A stretch of DNA of 64,000 nucleotides from Usnea hakonensis (taxonomy: Eukaryota; Ascomycota; Lecanoromycetes; Lecanorales; Parmeliaceae): the NCBI GenBank assembly GCA_013423325.1, contig BLJB01000232.1, positions 30,500 to 94,499 on the forward strand, written 5' to 3'. The notes under the pieces were generated by a model that was not told the origin of the DNA, searched no databases, and saw nothing but the letters and a program-made list of their open reading frames with translations. Of this stretch, positions 10,257 to 21,226 are shown piece after piece. Both the position numbers and the translations under genes were made by a program. Positions within the stretch are counted from its first letter, which is position 1, and every line of letters begins with the position of its first letter.

Positions 10257-12397
10257 TCAACTCATTAACAATCCTACGGCCCATGTAACGGAAAGAGTAC
10301 GGAGATCCCCATAATGCTGACCCACGCCCAAGAACACAACTGGGATGCCCGTCGCATGCACCATGCTGACCAAAGTCCCCACCATGTCGCCGACCGTATC
10401 ACACTTGGAGATGATGAAACCATCCAACTTTCGCTTGCTCCCAAACGCAGCGTTGAAGCTTCGCGCTTGGCCAACAGAATCGCTGCCAACCAAAGCCTCG
10501 CCCACCATAAGAATTTTATCTGGATTGGCGAAATTGCCGAATTTCTCAAGATTTGACATTAGGCGGGTGTCGTTATGCCGTCTTCCAGCGGTATCGATGA
10601 GTACAACATCGAACTGCTCCCGGGCAGCATACGATACTGCGTCTTTGGCGATGTTCGCTGCGTCTTTACCATAACCCTTTTCGTAGAGCTCTACTTTCCC
10701 CAGGTTTTCCCGTTCGGCCAATTCTTTGAGATTTCTCGCGTGCACACGAAGCTGCTCAACAGCGCCAGACCGGAAGGTATCACAAGCTGCGATGAGGAGG
10801 TTAAAATTATTCTGAAGGAGAAAGAAAGCCAATTTGGAGAGGTTAGTGGATTTGCCCACGCCGTTGACGCCGACTATCGAGATGACATAAGGACGTGGTT
10901 TAGGGGATAGCGGATTAAACTGTGAAGAACTGGTAACGGAAGTTATGGAACGTAGAATATCAAGGGACGTTGTGGGGGTAAGGATTTTGCGAAGGGATGA
11001 CTCCACTGCGGAGTGAACTGTTTTTTCGACGCCTATCGGCCCTCGTCAGCGATGCGCGAGCCGATAAGCTGTTTGAACTCACTTTCGAAGTTTGCAGTCC
11101 TCACGCCGATGAGTTCTCTCTCAACGCCTTCACATAATCGTACTGCTGCTTCTCTTGCAACGTTCTTTTTGAGAAGGTGCTCCTCCATTCCTCTCATCGG
11201 CTTGGCCAAATCTTCTTTAGTCAAGACCTTACCTCCGACGACGTTCCGGAAGAGTCCACTTATTGCACTTAGACTCGAGCCTACAACACCGCTCTTCGAT
11301 GAGGAGGGTTGAGCCTGCCTTTGATTCGCTTCTTCTAATATCGAATGTACCTCATCGTCCAGATCTCTGAGAACAAATTCTCCCTTGCCCGTCCTCGTTC
11401 CAAACGAATGGGAGTCGATCGAATCGACTTCCGTGAATTGTTCGCTCTTCGCTGCACCGTTCTCCTCTGGCGCCTGGGCGGAATAATCCAAAATGGCTCC
11501 ATCTCCTTCGTCTGCCAAGCCGTCGGCATCCCATCTCCGCATTTTTTTTCCCGAATCTTTCTTTGCTTTCGCTTTCCTTTCATCACCAGATGACACGCTT
11601 GCGGGACTAGTCACGGCTTTTCTTGCCCTCCGGGACCCACCTTTCGGTCCCGACTTGCCGGCTAGTATACGAGCTGCAGGCGTCGATGGTCTCGATGTAT
11701 CTGGTGTAGGGATTGGTGATACGTCTGTCGAGTTGCCATTCAATGCTTGCTTGTTCAGATAGCCTGCTCAAGGACCTGGGGTCAATCTCGCGTCTTGCTT
11801 ACACGTTGGCCACAAGCTCACCTGGTGTCAATCCTGGAAACGGTGGAGGAGGCTCCTCGCGCCCATCTTTGGAACTCGAATGTGGAGAGAGCTCTTCCAA
11901 TGCGGACTGCGCTACTCGGTGGGGATTTTTTTCCGCCGCTCTTTCCAGCTCCCTCACTTGGTGATCAAAGTAGCCGTCGAAGTCGCATTCTACTATGCTG
12001 GTATGAGGCTTCTTTAAGTAGTCCCCGTATAGGTCAGTGAAGATTATCCGTATGTTGTCCAAAAGCTTGTCTATCCACGAGAGGTGTAGTAAGGATTGAT
12101 AAACAGCCTATAGGCATATAAGTATGATAGATTTCAAGTCACAATATGCGCAAGGCGAACCACAAAGATGAGCCCCAGATCTTTGACGCTCGCCCATTTC
12201 AGTGTATACTGGTCTCTTCTGTAGGACGGGTTCTGTGTTGCTGACGTATCGTCTGTAACACTTGCGCCTGGCAGAACTTTCTCCTCGATGAACACATCTT
12301 TTATGAAGCCGTTGATAATGCTGCCACTCACCGGGACATGATACTTTGACCACAAGACCACTCCTGAAGTTGTTAGTATCTCAAAGCCGTCCAGCAT
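10257..12397 (-). CDS. SRP101: Signal recognition particle receptor subunit alpha
   Basis: This is the SRP receptor GTPase that docks ribosome-SRP complexes at the ER membrane. The start is the ATG at 12397 (MLDGFEILTTSGVVLWSKY), the conserved N-terminus of the longin-like SRX domain. A first intron near 12064-12120 joins IFV to AVYQSLLHLSWIDKLLDN. A charged linker follows (RRARKA, SGKKMRRWD, then LTKEDLAKPM). A 50-nt intron at 11033-11082 with donor GTGAGT joins NFES to VEKTVHSAVESSLRKILTP. The GTPase half has the G1 loop GVNGVGKSTNLSKLA, the G2 region DTFRSGAVEQL, G3 DTAGR and the ending GVGQHYGDLRTLSV. The splice near 11765-11805, between LTPGELVAN and the following linker, is uncertain: GTAAGC and an AG acceptor are present, but the phase does not close neatly. 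The expected product is roughly 650 residues. Every functional motif is intact. Confidence 0.95.
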
Positions 12398-12606
12398 AAT
12401 GAGCAAAAGTACCGATGAGATATGCTTACCGCTGTAGAGATTCACAGATTCACTAGAGTGTCTCGGTAGAATTTCGGGTCTGCTAGGCCGCAAAAGCTAC
12501 CGTGTGCTTGAGACTAATAAACAATTCCTCACACAAAATCTGATCAAAGCCACATCTCTTTTCTTGATAATCTTTCTTGTTGGCGACAGCCGGTAGCTCA
12601 CCAGAC
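12398..12606. promoter_or_regulatory. Compact divergent promoter between SRP101 and YIF1
   Basis: Only 209 bp separate the two start codons, which face away from each other, so both promoters and both 5' UTRs must share this interval. Both products act in the early secretory pathway, so co-regulation is a reasonable inference. I cannot name a specific binding site. Confidence 0.6.
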
Positions 12607-13785
12607 ATGCAACGAGGCTCTTACGCTCCTCCCCTAGCGCACTCTCCTCCACTTCACCATCCTGTACCTCAGCATGTATCTACCGTCCCAATGATGCGCT
12701 CTCCGCCTCCTCCTCAATCTCAAGGAGGTTCGAATTATGGGAGTCCCTACGGTCAGATGGGGGGGCACACCCAACAACCTGGTGGAGGAGGCCAGTTCGC
12801 GCCCGCATTTGGCGGCTTCATGAACGATCAGACGGCCCAGATGGGCTTCCAGGTTGGGCAGAAAGCCGTGATGGCCGGTCAAGAGTACATGGAACAAAGC
12901 GTGTGTCTGAAAATTCGCACATTCAGGGTTTCTTTGCTGATTCAAAGCTGTAGATAAACCGCTACGTCTCCATCCCAGCTCTGAAACACTACTTCAACGT
13001 CTCTACCCCCTACGTCCTACGCAAAATTCTTCTCGTCCTCTTTCCCTGGCGGCATAAACCATGGTCTCGTGAACAAAGACCTTCCTCAACGGCTCAAGAT
13101 CCCAGTGCGCCCAACACTGCGTACTCCTACTACTTCCTTCCACCTCGGGACGATCTCAACTCTCCCGACATGTACATTCCGGTCATGGCATTTGTGACCT
13201 ACATCCTGCTCTCCACACTTCTAGCGGGTCTTCGAGGAGCATTCCATCCCGAGGTTATGGGTCTGACAGCCACCGCTGCCTTCGCTATCGTAGCGGTGGA
13301 GATACTGGGGCTCAAATTTGGGACATACATTTTGAGCATCAGCAACGACAGCCAATTGCTCGATCTTGTCGCGTATTCTGGATACAAATTTGTTGGTGTT
13401 ATTGTCACGTTGGTCGTAGCTGAGATATTGAACGGTGGAAAGGGGACGGGAGGATGGGTGGGCTGGACCGTTTTCACATACACATTTTTGGCTAATGCTT
13501 TTTTCCTCGTGAGTTCCGGCCCTCCTGTCCACCATTTTGCGCCTCATCGACCCTATTCAAAGGCAACACATTGACTCCTGCCAGCTCCGATCCCTCAAAT
13601 ACGTCCTTCTTCCAGACTCCTCCTCTTCCACCCCTGCAGGTGGCATGCAAACGGTCGACCGCACGCAGCGAAACCGGCGGACACAGTTCCTCTTCCTTTA
13701 CAGTTACGTGGTGCAATTCATCTTCATGTGGGTGCTCAGCAGGCAAGATTCTGCCACTGCCAAGGTGGTAGGTATAAAAACATAA
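12607..13785 (+). CDS. YIF1: Yif1-family ER-Golgi transport protein
   Basis: This encodes the partner of the Rab-binding Yip1 protein in COPII vesicle formation and fusion. Three exons (12607-12900, 12954-13508, 13585-13785) give 349 residues. The cytosolic N-terminus is rich in Pro, Gly and Gln (PPLAHSPPLHHP) and then carries the family signature MGFQVGQKAVMAGQEYMEQ. After the first intron comes INRYVSIPALKHYFNVSTPYV, the conserved segment just before the membrane domain. Several hydrophobic spans follow (from MAFVTYILLSTLL, VMGLTATAAFAIVAVEI, VGVIVTLVVAEIL, and FLYSYVVQFIFMWVL near the end). The introns have donors GTGTGT and GTGAGT and both are phase 0. An upstream in-frame TTG exists, but the ATG at 12607 is the natural start. 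The gene is complete with no anomalies. Confidence 0.95.
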
Positions 13786-14209
13786 AGGCATGGATTGGTG
13801 AAGACAGGAAGGGCTCGAAGAACGGTGCTAGAGATTCGGGGAGGTATGTATGATGTAAGTAGAAGATTAGATGGATCCAATTAACAGCTGTCAAAAATGG
13901 CGCAAGTGCAAGCGGAAAGCATCCTTGCCGCCTGATGTATGCCTCGTCCAGCTCTCGAAAGGACGGAAGGCTCACAAAAGCGCCGTGAAAGGGCCATACG
14001 AGATTCTTTTGGACGACTTGCCTTCTTGAACGCGGAAGGATAAGCTTATTGTGTGTAGAAATGGAGCGTTCTGGTATAAACGCTGAGAAGGATGAGTCGG
14101 GCACTACGAGGGGGATTCTATCAGGCGCAATCCGGTCTCCCGAGGAGTCACCTCGATGGCGATTGAAAGGCAATATGGCAGCAGCGCGAGAGACAGTCAA
14201 GCGGAACAT
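13736..14209 (-). CDS. Possible small hypothetical protein overlapping the YIF1 3' end
   Basis: A 157-codon minus-strand frame opens at a true ATG (14209). Its N-terminus, MFRLTVSRAAAILPF, is basic and amphipathic like a mitochondrial presequence, and the C-terminal part is hydrophobic and aromatic (IHLIFYLHHTY). The last 50 bases overlap the YIF1 coding end on the other strand. I recognise no family, and the C-terminal part could equally be read-through past an unrecognised intron. It may be a real small gene or chance. Confidence 0.25.
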   Translation of the reverse strand: MFRLTVSRAAAILPFNRHRGDSSGDRIAPDRIPLVVPDSSFSAFIPERSISTHNKLILPRSRRQVVQKNLVWPFHGAFVSLPSFRELDEAYIRRQGCFPLALAPFLTAVNWIHLIFYLHHTYLPESLAPFFEPFLSSPIHAFMFLYLPPWQWQNLAC

Positions 14210-14599
14210 TTTGATTCTTGCAAGCTAATTTACAAGCACTCCTATTCTGGTCATCGTCGCATATCTTTTCCAACCGCCAAAGATGCGATCTTCATACCCC
14301 CTTGCCGCCTCCAATCCATCCGCATCTCCTGACAGATGCTGCTGGATAGCTCCAGGATAGCTGAGAAAGCTAAAAATCAATGTTCGGTCATCGTGTATCG
14401 CATGCTAGATGCTCACGACCAGTTTCGTTGTCCGTACCTTTTCCCAATTAAAAGTGGTGTATTTTCCCAAGTCTGTGCCGCTAGAAAAGGCTGATGAGTG
14501 TCGTATTCGCCAAATACAATCACAAAATGTCGGATCCAAAGAAGATCGAAACCGAGATCGAAACCGAGGATCGCCTGTTGATGCCAAGAAGACGGGAGA

Positions 14600-16534
14600 T
14601 CAAACAGCCGTCGCACTAGAACGCTTCCAATTCATGTAACGCTGCCATGTCTCGGACCAGACCATATACTTGATCGATTTGAAAGCTGCGTCGAAAACAT
14701 GTTCGCCAAATTCTGCCGGGATTTGGAAGCCTGCAAGGGAATCCTGAAGATTCTCGTCAAGTGAGATGATGTGCTCTCTGCTGTCATTATCGATCGATCG
14801 TCGAGCCGGTGGTGTCGATAGTGCCATGTTACGCATCGGGTACGTCTCTCCTGGAGACTGAAGCATTGGAAACTCCGTGAGAGGCTCGGACGACGGTTCG
14901 TCCCATGGCGTGACGGAAGAGATCGGCGTTAAAGGCAAATCGCTATTACGCCTTGAAGCGACGAGCTTCGTGGGCACCCCAAAGATGGACTCTAGCTTGG
15001 CGTAGACAGGGCTCTCAATGTTAATTGGATAAGATGCGGTGTCTGAATGCACGAGGGTGACATAAATACTTAGAGCCGCTCGAAACATGGCCATACGTGC
15101 ACGAGAAGAGTCACGGATCTTAGAGGTATCCACGGTCCACTTTTCCTGGAAGTCCAAGGTTTTCGTGAGAAATATAATATTTTCGCCGTTGAGCTCCATA
15201 CATGAGGCGTACACTTGGAGACCATCGCAGTTGGTGGTAAGGCATTCGTCGAGCGACTCCATAGAGAACATTTTGCCGCGCTTGGAGACTGTGGAACGGG
15301 TTGCCAATGAATCGGTGGCAGACTGGTCCGAGTACAGCTTCTTGGCATCAAACTCTGCCAAAATTGCTTGGGTTTCACGCGCAGCCTTCTTGTGATTCAA
15401 GATTTGCACGATGGGGAAGATCAGCGTGACCAGCTCCATCGTCATCAGACCAGGTATGAACCTATCGAGATACATCAGTACGGCGACGGACAATAAGTTC
15501 GTTGCAGCTACTTACCACATGGGCGCTGCCCAATACTTGTTGACCGTTGCAAAGCCATCAGTATAGACCGCAGCAAGCCAGAGCGGCGTGCCTGGGAGCC
15601 TATCAAAAACGCTTAGAAGAGTTCTTGAAATCAAAAAGACCATGGTGACTCACCCAGCAATGACGGACAAGCAAGTCTGCAGACGCCAGTGATAGATGTC
15701 GTTGATCGGTTTAATCTTCCATAGCAGGTAAGGACCGAAGAAGAAGTTCCATAAAAATTGCCAAACAATGGATGGTGCCCTAAACGCTGTCAGCTGCACT
15801 CATTTGAAATGGGGAGGTCTTGTTTTACCACTCCCATCCTTCACGACACATTGCCGGTGATGTACGGTGGGATACTACGCCGTAGTCGTGGAATTGGCGA
15901 GATACAGCGTAGATTACCAATGACACAAGGAACTATAATCTTGGGTGTTAGCTTCTGCTTTGCCCGAACCTCAACCACTGACCGGTGTCAGCCCGTCCGC
16001 CTGCGGTGAACTTACCTGGACCATCATACCAACGAAGACGAAACCCTCATATTTACTCTGCGCATTAACACTCCTCCACCAAAGCTTGAGTCGCCAGGTC
16101 CAGTACTTCCAGCCTCCCAGTCCACCTCCGTGGTTGGAGTACAGCGGCCTATAGATTTCATCGGTTCCTTTGAGAAGATCTTGCTCACGGCTGACAATCA
16201 GGAGTTGCTGATTTTGAGCCTGAAACAAGCCGATACCGATGGGAAGATAAATTGACATGATCCAGAATTCGGCCCCGCATGGAAAGTAACCGTTCAGAGG
16301 ATAAACAAGGAAGTCGAGGAACAGGTACACATGGAGGACGAGGAGCGACAGCAGTGCCAAGGGGATCTTGCGCATCCTAATGGCAGGATTATTGCGCTGA
16401 AGCCAGAGGAAAGCACAGGCGGCGTAGAAGAAAATGGAATAAAGTACAATGAAGACGATGAGGGAAATGCCATAGCCGTCCAGGTTCTCGGCGTAGGACC
16501 AGTCGTGGCCACCTGGATTGAGATAGCGAACCAT
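14600..16534 (-). CDS. Seven-transmembrane RGS-domain protein (GprK/Rgs7-like)
   Basis: This fuses a GPCR-like membrane domain to a regulator of G-protein signalling, a combination known from filamentous fungi (the GprK-type receptors). Five exons (16016-16534, 15829-15932, 15654-15779, 15516-15599, 14600-15461) give 564 residues with all junctions in phase. Membrane spans include ISLIVFIVLYSIFFYAACAF, LALLSLLVLHVYLFLDFLV and MTMELVTLIFPIVQIL. Conserved family blocks are WEWAPSIVWQFLWNFFFGPY, LLWKIKPINDIYHWRLQT and GLPGTPLWLAAVYTDGFATV. The cytosolic RGS domain starts at MESLDECLTTNCDGLQVYAS, is interrupted by a Ser/Pro-rich loop, and ends with EHVFDAAFKSIKYMVWSETW. The RGS part would speed GTP hydrolysis by a G-alpha subunit. 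The ATG at 16534 (MVRYLNPGG) is preferred. An ATG at 16639 would add 35 residues that look like 5' leader. The ligand is unknown. Confidence 0.88.
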
Positions 16535-19025
16535 GTTGGGTGGGAATAAATTAACAGGGTATGACTGGTTGGTTGATGCCGAAGATCTATGAATCTTTTG
16601 TGAGGGTTGGGCCGGCAGTGATCGAGGAATTGTACTCACAGATCAGTGCAAGTGATTCGGCGTTTGAGGTGGGATCACAGGAGGGGAAGCATTGTCTTGA
16701 TCAAGTGACTCAAGAGATGCACTGTTGACGAGGTCAGGAACTTGGGGGGTTCAGGATGAAGGTGAGGGAAAGTGACGTGAAAATGAAGATTGGGATGTCG
16801 CTGAATGTGTTATGAAGCTATCCGATAAAAGTGTTATAAAGTTACTCGCTGAAAGTGTTGTAAGCTTGAGGAAGCTAGCGGCAGCGTTTCGTGTTGAACT
16901 TGCGAGGCTTTCAACTTAGAATCAAATAATGAAGTGATGGGTCTGAGACGGGCTACGCGCCTATTGAAGCGTCTTATTACTTTATAATACGATGATGCTA
17001 TGATACGCGGTTGGCTGCGCTACTCAGGTTTCATGGCATGTTTCTTGCGCAGTCACAGTCTCGTAGAAGAGGAGGGGGGCATGGGGGACGCTTTGGTCTT
17101 GCATGACAGAGCTTTTCCACCTGTATCCGAGTACCGTGCTCAAGATGCATGTTTGAGAGTGAAAGTGGCATGCTTTACTTTATGCACGTCGCCTTGTTCT
17201 GGATAAGCTAATGTTATCAGCCTTTTTGGGCAAGTCATGCCGAGAACCCTGGTCAAATGTTACCTATGTATGGAAGTGTAATATAAAGTAAGGTAAGTCG
17301 ATGATGATGATTCGATGATAGATTTGAGACATCAGTTCACTTGCACTTTGGCGGTGCCGGCAAGAAGCCGAGGGGGCCGGGAATGCCACGAGATGAGATC
17401 CTAGATCGAAGTAAAAGTACCTTACCTTAGTATTCGTAACGTACCTTAAGGGGTACTGAGACGCTAAATATCGCCTTGAAAAGCTTTATCGTATACCACC
17501 TAAATACCTAAGTAGAATAAATGATATGGGGGCGAAGATTCTGTACTGAGTGGCCCGCCCCTTGCTTAAGGTACTTACTTTATCCCCTAGCCCCTCATCC
17601 CCACAAAGTCAGACGGCGAAAATAATCTTGGACCCCCAAACAATTTTGCCTTTGAATTTCGTGTACGTAGTGCCGAATACCGGCTGAGCTTTGACCAGTG
17701 TGCGTCCCTTCAGGTCCGCAAGCTTTGCAGGGATCCCTGGATATAAAGTCAGACAAGGATACGGCAAAGGCAAAGGCAAACTTCCTCCACCTAAACCAAA
17801 ACAATTGATAGCCAACACGCTGCAAGTTCGAGGAGAAGAAAGCCAACGAATGTCAATTTTATTTCCATTCGAGGCGTTCATTCAGGGGTATCGCAGTGGC
17901 AACTTGCAATCCCACCACCACCAGCCCGCAGATGGGGGACGAACCCTATTCCGGCTTCGCCTGCCGCCTTCTTCCACAAGCCCTCGTTCGTACTGAGGCT
18001 CTCGACATGGATCCGCTTCCTACTACTGACAATGATCTACCTCTGGGCTTATTCCGTGTTGCTAATTGGATAGTGGCGTCAAGGGCTAGACACTTCCTGG
18101 TCCTCAATCTTGATTATCAATCTTACGGGAATAGCTACCCAAGCCGGGGCCTGGAGTGACGTCCGCTGTTTTTCTGACTCTTGGAAATATGATTTGCAAC
18201 ACTTTGACACATCATTTGTCCTTATCACATGTTTGCAATGCCGAACAGGAACCACAGCCACGGGATTAAATAACCTATGGCAACAATTAGTCGACGACCT
18301 TGTGTAGGGCAGTGTAGCCTATACGAGCAGGTACTATCGAAAACCCTGAGAGGATGCAGATGGCCTGTCTACGGTTCCCCCGGGAATTAGATTTACAAAA
18401 TCAAAAGACTCTTGTCCTACCCCCTTTCTCCGTCAGTAATAATGATATCTGCGTGTGATTATTATTACGCTGTCAAGATTTAGGGCTGCTCGAGGCGGTG
18501 AACAAGGGCCCAAAGACGGCCGAGATCTCCAAGAGACCGTGTGGTGCTGTGAAAGGGAGGAGAGTTGACAAGCCTCAAGAGTATATACAGCCTGGAGGAA
18601 GCCCTTACTGAACGGACTCCGGCCGTCTGGTCTTAGTGTGTAGAAGCAGCATCAATTGAACATTGACTCAAAGACGAAATATTGACGACGAGACACTGTA
18701 GAATGTTTCTGCCAGATCTCGGAGGACGGTCAGACTTGTCTGATTGTGTCTCATATCCTAGAGTAGCCGTAGATGCCTGGTCTTAGCACAATATATGATG
18801 AAAGTGATTGCGCCTAATCAGTCTTGATTATCCGCAGCTCATCATCCCTCAGGCACCATCTGATCATAGAGTATTTCCAGGGTGATGCTGGCTCGTTGGC
18901 GAATTCCGATTATCAGATAGTAGTAGACGTTTACTTCACGCATTAGGCCCAATCTGCCCTAGTCTCTAATTCAAAGCAGACGCACTGCAGCAAACAGCTT
19001 ATTATACTCTCACGTCCAAGCCAAC
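16535..19025. other. Intergenic region (2.5 kb)
   Basis: This is the shared upstream region of the 7TM-RGS gene (minus) and CHS5 (plus). Only short, motif-free open frames occur. Runs of TACCTTA/TAAGGTA-type words lie at 17282-17297, 17418-17452 and 17565-17580. No RNA gene or repeat could be supported. Confidence 0.5.
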
Positions 19026-20326
19026 ATGTTGATATCTCTCACCGTCGGTAAAGTCGATGCTGGTGTCGCCGTTCTTCTCACTGAGGACAAGCGCCTTGTG
19101 AGTTTTCAACCGGACGCTATGTTCCAATTCCATGCCTAGAAAGCTATCACTGACTGACTACCTCCATCAATTCCCAGATAGAATTCCCCTCCATACTTCT
19201 TCCACCGTCCATAACCTCAGGCTCCATAGTTGATATCACCGTCTCCCGGAATCAGTCCTCTGAAGCCGCCTCGCAGAAGTCCTTCGCGTCTCTCCAATCC
19301 TCAATTCTCAGCACTTATGGCCTTTCGTCGCCAAAAGTACCAGTCATTCGCTGCAGAAACGCTACCCAGACATCCGTTGTACTCGAATGGGATAAGATCG
19401 ATCTCGCAACTGCCGACCTACGGAGCTTGAGCCTCTACCGCAACGGCGCGAAAGTGGGCGTCATCCCCCAAGACAAGGGCATCCAAGCCACCAAGGTGTC
19501 TGGACTGGCCGTTGACACCGAGTATACCTTCCAGCTCATCCTCCGGACATCCGCCGGGCAATATAGCAGCGAGAAATTGGCCGTCAAGACGCACAAGATG
19601 ACCGATCTGAGCGGCATTACCGTCACTCCTGGCGTCCTCCCGGCACCTCTACGCGAAAGTCTCAGTGGCGCCCTCGAGCGCATTGGTGCCAAAGTTGCAG
19701 AGAACGTTAGAATTGATACTACGCATTTTGTGTGCACCGAAGGCAGAGGTCGTGACTGGGAAAAGGCTGGTGAAATGAACATCCCCATCGTGCGGCCAGA
19801 GTGGGTGGAAGGATGCGAGCGAGAGGGCAGGATAGTCGGCGTACGAGGCTACTATTTGAACGCGGATCCGCGGTTGAGGCAAGTGGGCCAGGGCGTAGGT
19901 ATGCAGCAGCAACAACAGCAACAACAGTCACCAAGACCGCAGCAGCGGGAGAGGATGGAGGGTCAGAGAACGGTTCCTGTGCAGCAACAGCAGCAACAGC
20001 AGCAACAGCAGCAAGCACGGCCGGCTTCGCCTTCGCAGCCTTCCAGTAAAACTTTGCCTCCCCCTTCGTCATCGCCGCTATTATCTTCGAACGGCTCGGA
20101 CAAGGGACCTCCACCGCCACTGCCGGAAAAGGATACACCCTCAAAGCAAGAGCGTCCGTCTGACGAGGAAGCGGAGCATTCATCAGAGGCGCAAGATGAG
20201 AGCGCTGTGACCTCGGAGAAGCAAGAGGAAGGCAACAATCTCGGTGCACCCAGATCCGAGGTTGAGAACGCGGAGGAGCCGAGGACGCCGGCAGACTCTG
20301 CTAGTTTTAGTGAGGTCCAGCTCTAA
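19026..20326 (+). CDS. CHS5: Chs5, exomer scaffold for chitin synthase export
   Basis: Chs5 is the scaffold of the exomer complex at the trans-Golgi, which sorts chitin synthase III and other cargo to the plasma membrane. Exon 1 (19026-19097) and exon 2 (19178-20326), joined by an intron with donor GTGAGT, give 406 residues. The order is an N-terminal dimerisation segment (MLISLTVGKVDAGVAVLLTE), a fibronectin type III domain (about 75-170, LEWDKIDLATADLRSLSLYR, ending LAVKTHK), and a BRCT domain (about 175-270, GALERIGAKVAENVRIDTTH with VRPEWVEGC and GYYLNADPR). A disordered tail with two glutamine runs, proline-rich stretches and acidic repeats completes it. FN3 next to BRCT is diagnostic for Chs5. 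The C-terminus is shorter and less Lys/Glu-rich than in budding yeast. Confidence 0.95.
19904..20013 (+). repeat. Two CAG/CAA polyglutamine tracts within CHS5
   Basis: Mixed CAG and CAA codons form glutamine runs at 19904-19928 and 19981-20013. The mixture of codons would slow slippage, but length variation between strains is likely. The tracts lie in the disordered tail and do not touch the FN3 or BRCT domains. Confidence 0.85.
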
Positions 20327-21226
20327 GTAGCAACAGCGGAGCTTTTGTCTTTGCTGTGTTTGTTTCAGACTGTATGTATGGTACAACAGGCAAGGTAGAT
20401 GGTGTGGACTAAGGGGTGGATGAAGTGGTCTTCTACCGTTCTTTGCTTACATATACCTTTTAGCGCAGCAAGTCGAGTAGAACATAGAACGTCAAGATAT
20501 CCACTTGCATTCTGTTGCTGGTAGGGGCCTCGTCTCTGGGGGAATGCCTTGTTTATTGTTCACGCATGATATTACAACAGCCCTTCGGGACTCCATTTCC
20601 ACTGTCTGCCTTCGAACCAGACGTCTCTGTTTGGCGAAGCAGGCAGGATTTTCAGCCGCCATTCATCTATCTGCCTACGAGGAAGTGCTGGCGAGGAAGA
20701 GGAACTAGCTATTCCCAGAGAGCTTTCAGATGATTCTCATTATGACTCTATCCTATACTTGTTTCCTAAAATGTACAACGATGTTGGAAGATACAAGCAG
20801 CACATTCGAAGTGTTGGGAATCCCGAAGTGAAAAGCTGGGGATGCCAGATCTCCTGGTTCTACAAAGGCTTGAACTGGACGTGCGATTCCTAGAGTCGAT
20901 GACCCCAGGTTGCTCAATTTCCCGATTCGAGATCAAAGATCATATTGCCGCTTTTGCCTGCCCAAGTGAGCGCTTGTCCATCTTTTCTCCATCGACCTGG
21001 AGTCGCAAACGATGTGTGCGTTCACTTATAGTCTTAGCCATCCATTCCGGGCTGCATGAGGCACAAGGAAGAACTAGACGTTCCAAAGCATGTTTGCTCT
21101 AGACCCTCATGGTATGTGCTGCATGTTGATTTGGTGGTGGCACAAAACTAAGGCCCAATCCCAGGGTCGTCATATCAGAGGTTCGAAAGATTTGGATTTA
21201 GACCCCAAGTTTCTCCTATTTGGAAA
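20327..21226. other. Intergenic region between convergent CHS5 and RID genes
   Basis: This 0.9-kb stretch must hold both 3' UTRs. I see no motif-bearing reading frame, RNA gene or repeat in it. Confidence 0.5.

Noticed and set aside
17595..17881. Two overlapping minus-strand frames of 83 and 90 codons
   Set aside because: No motif, no supported start context, and they lie in a promoter region. Probably chance.
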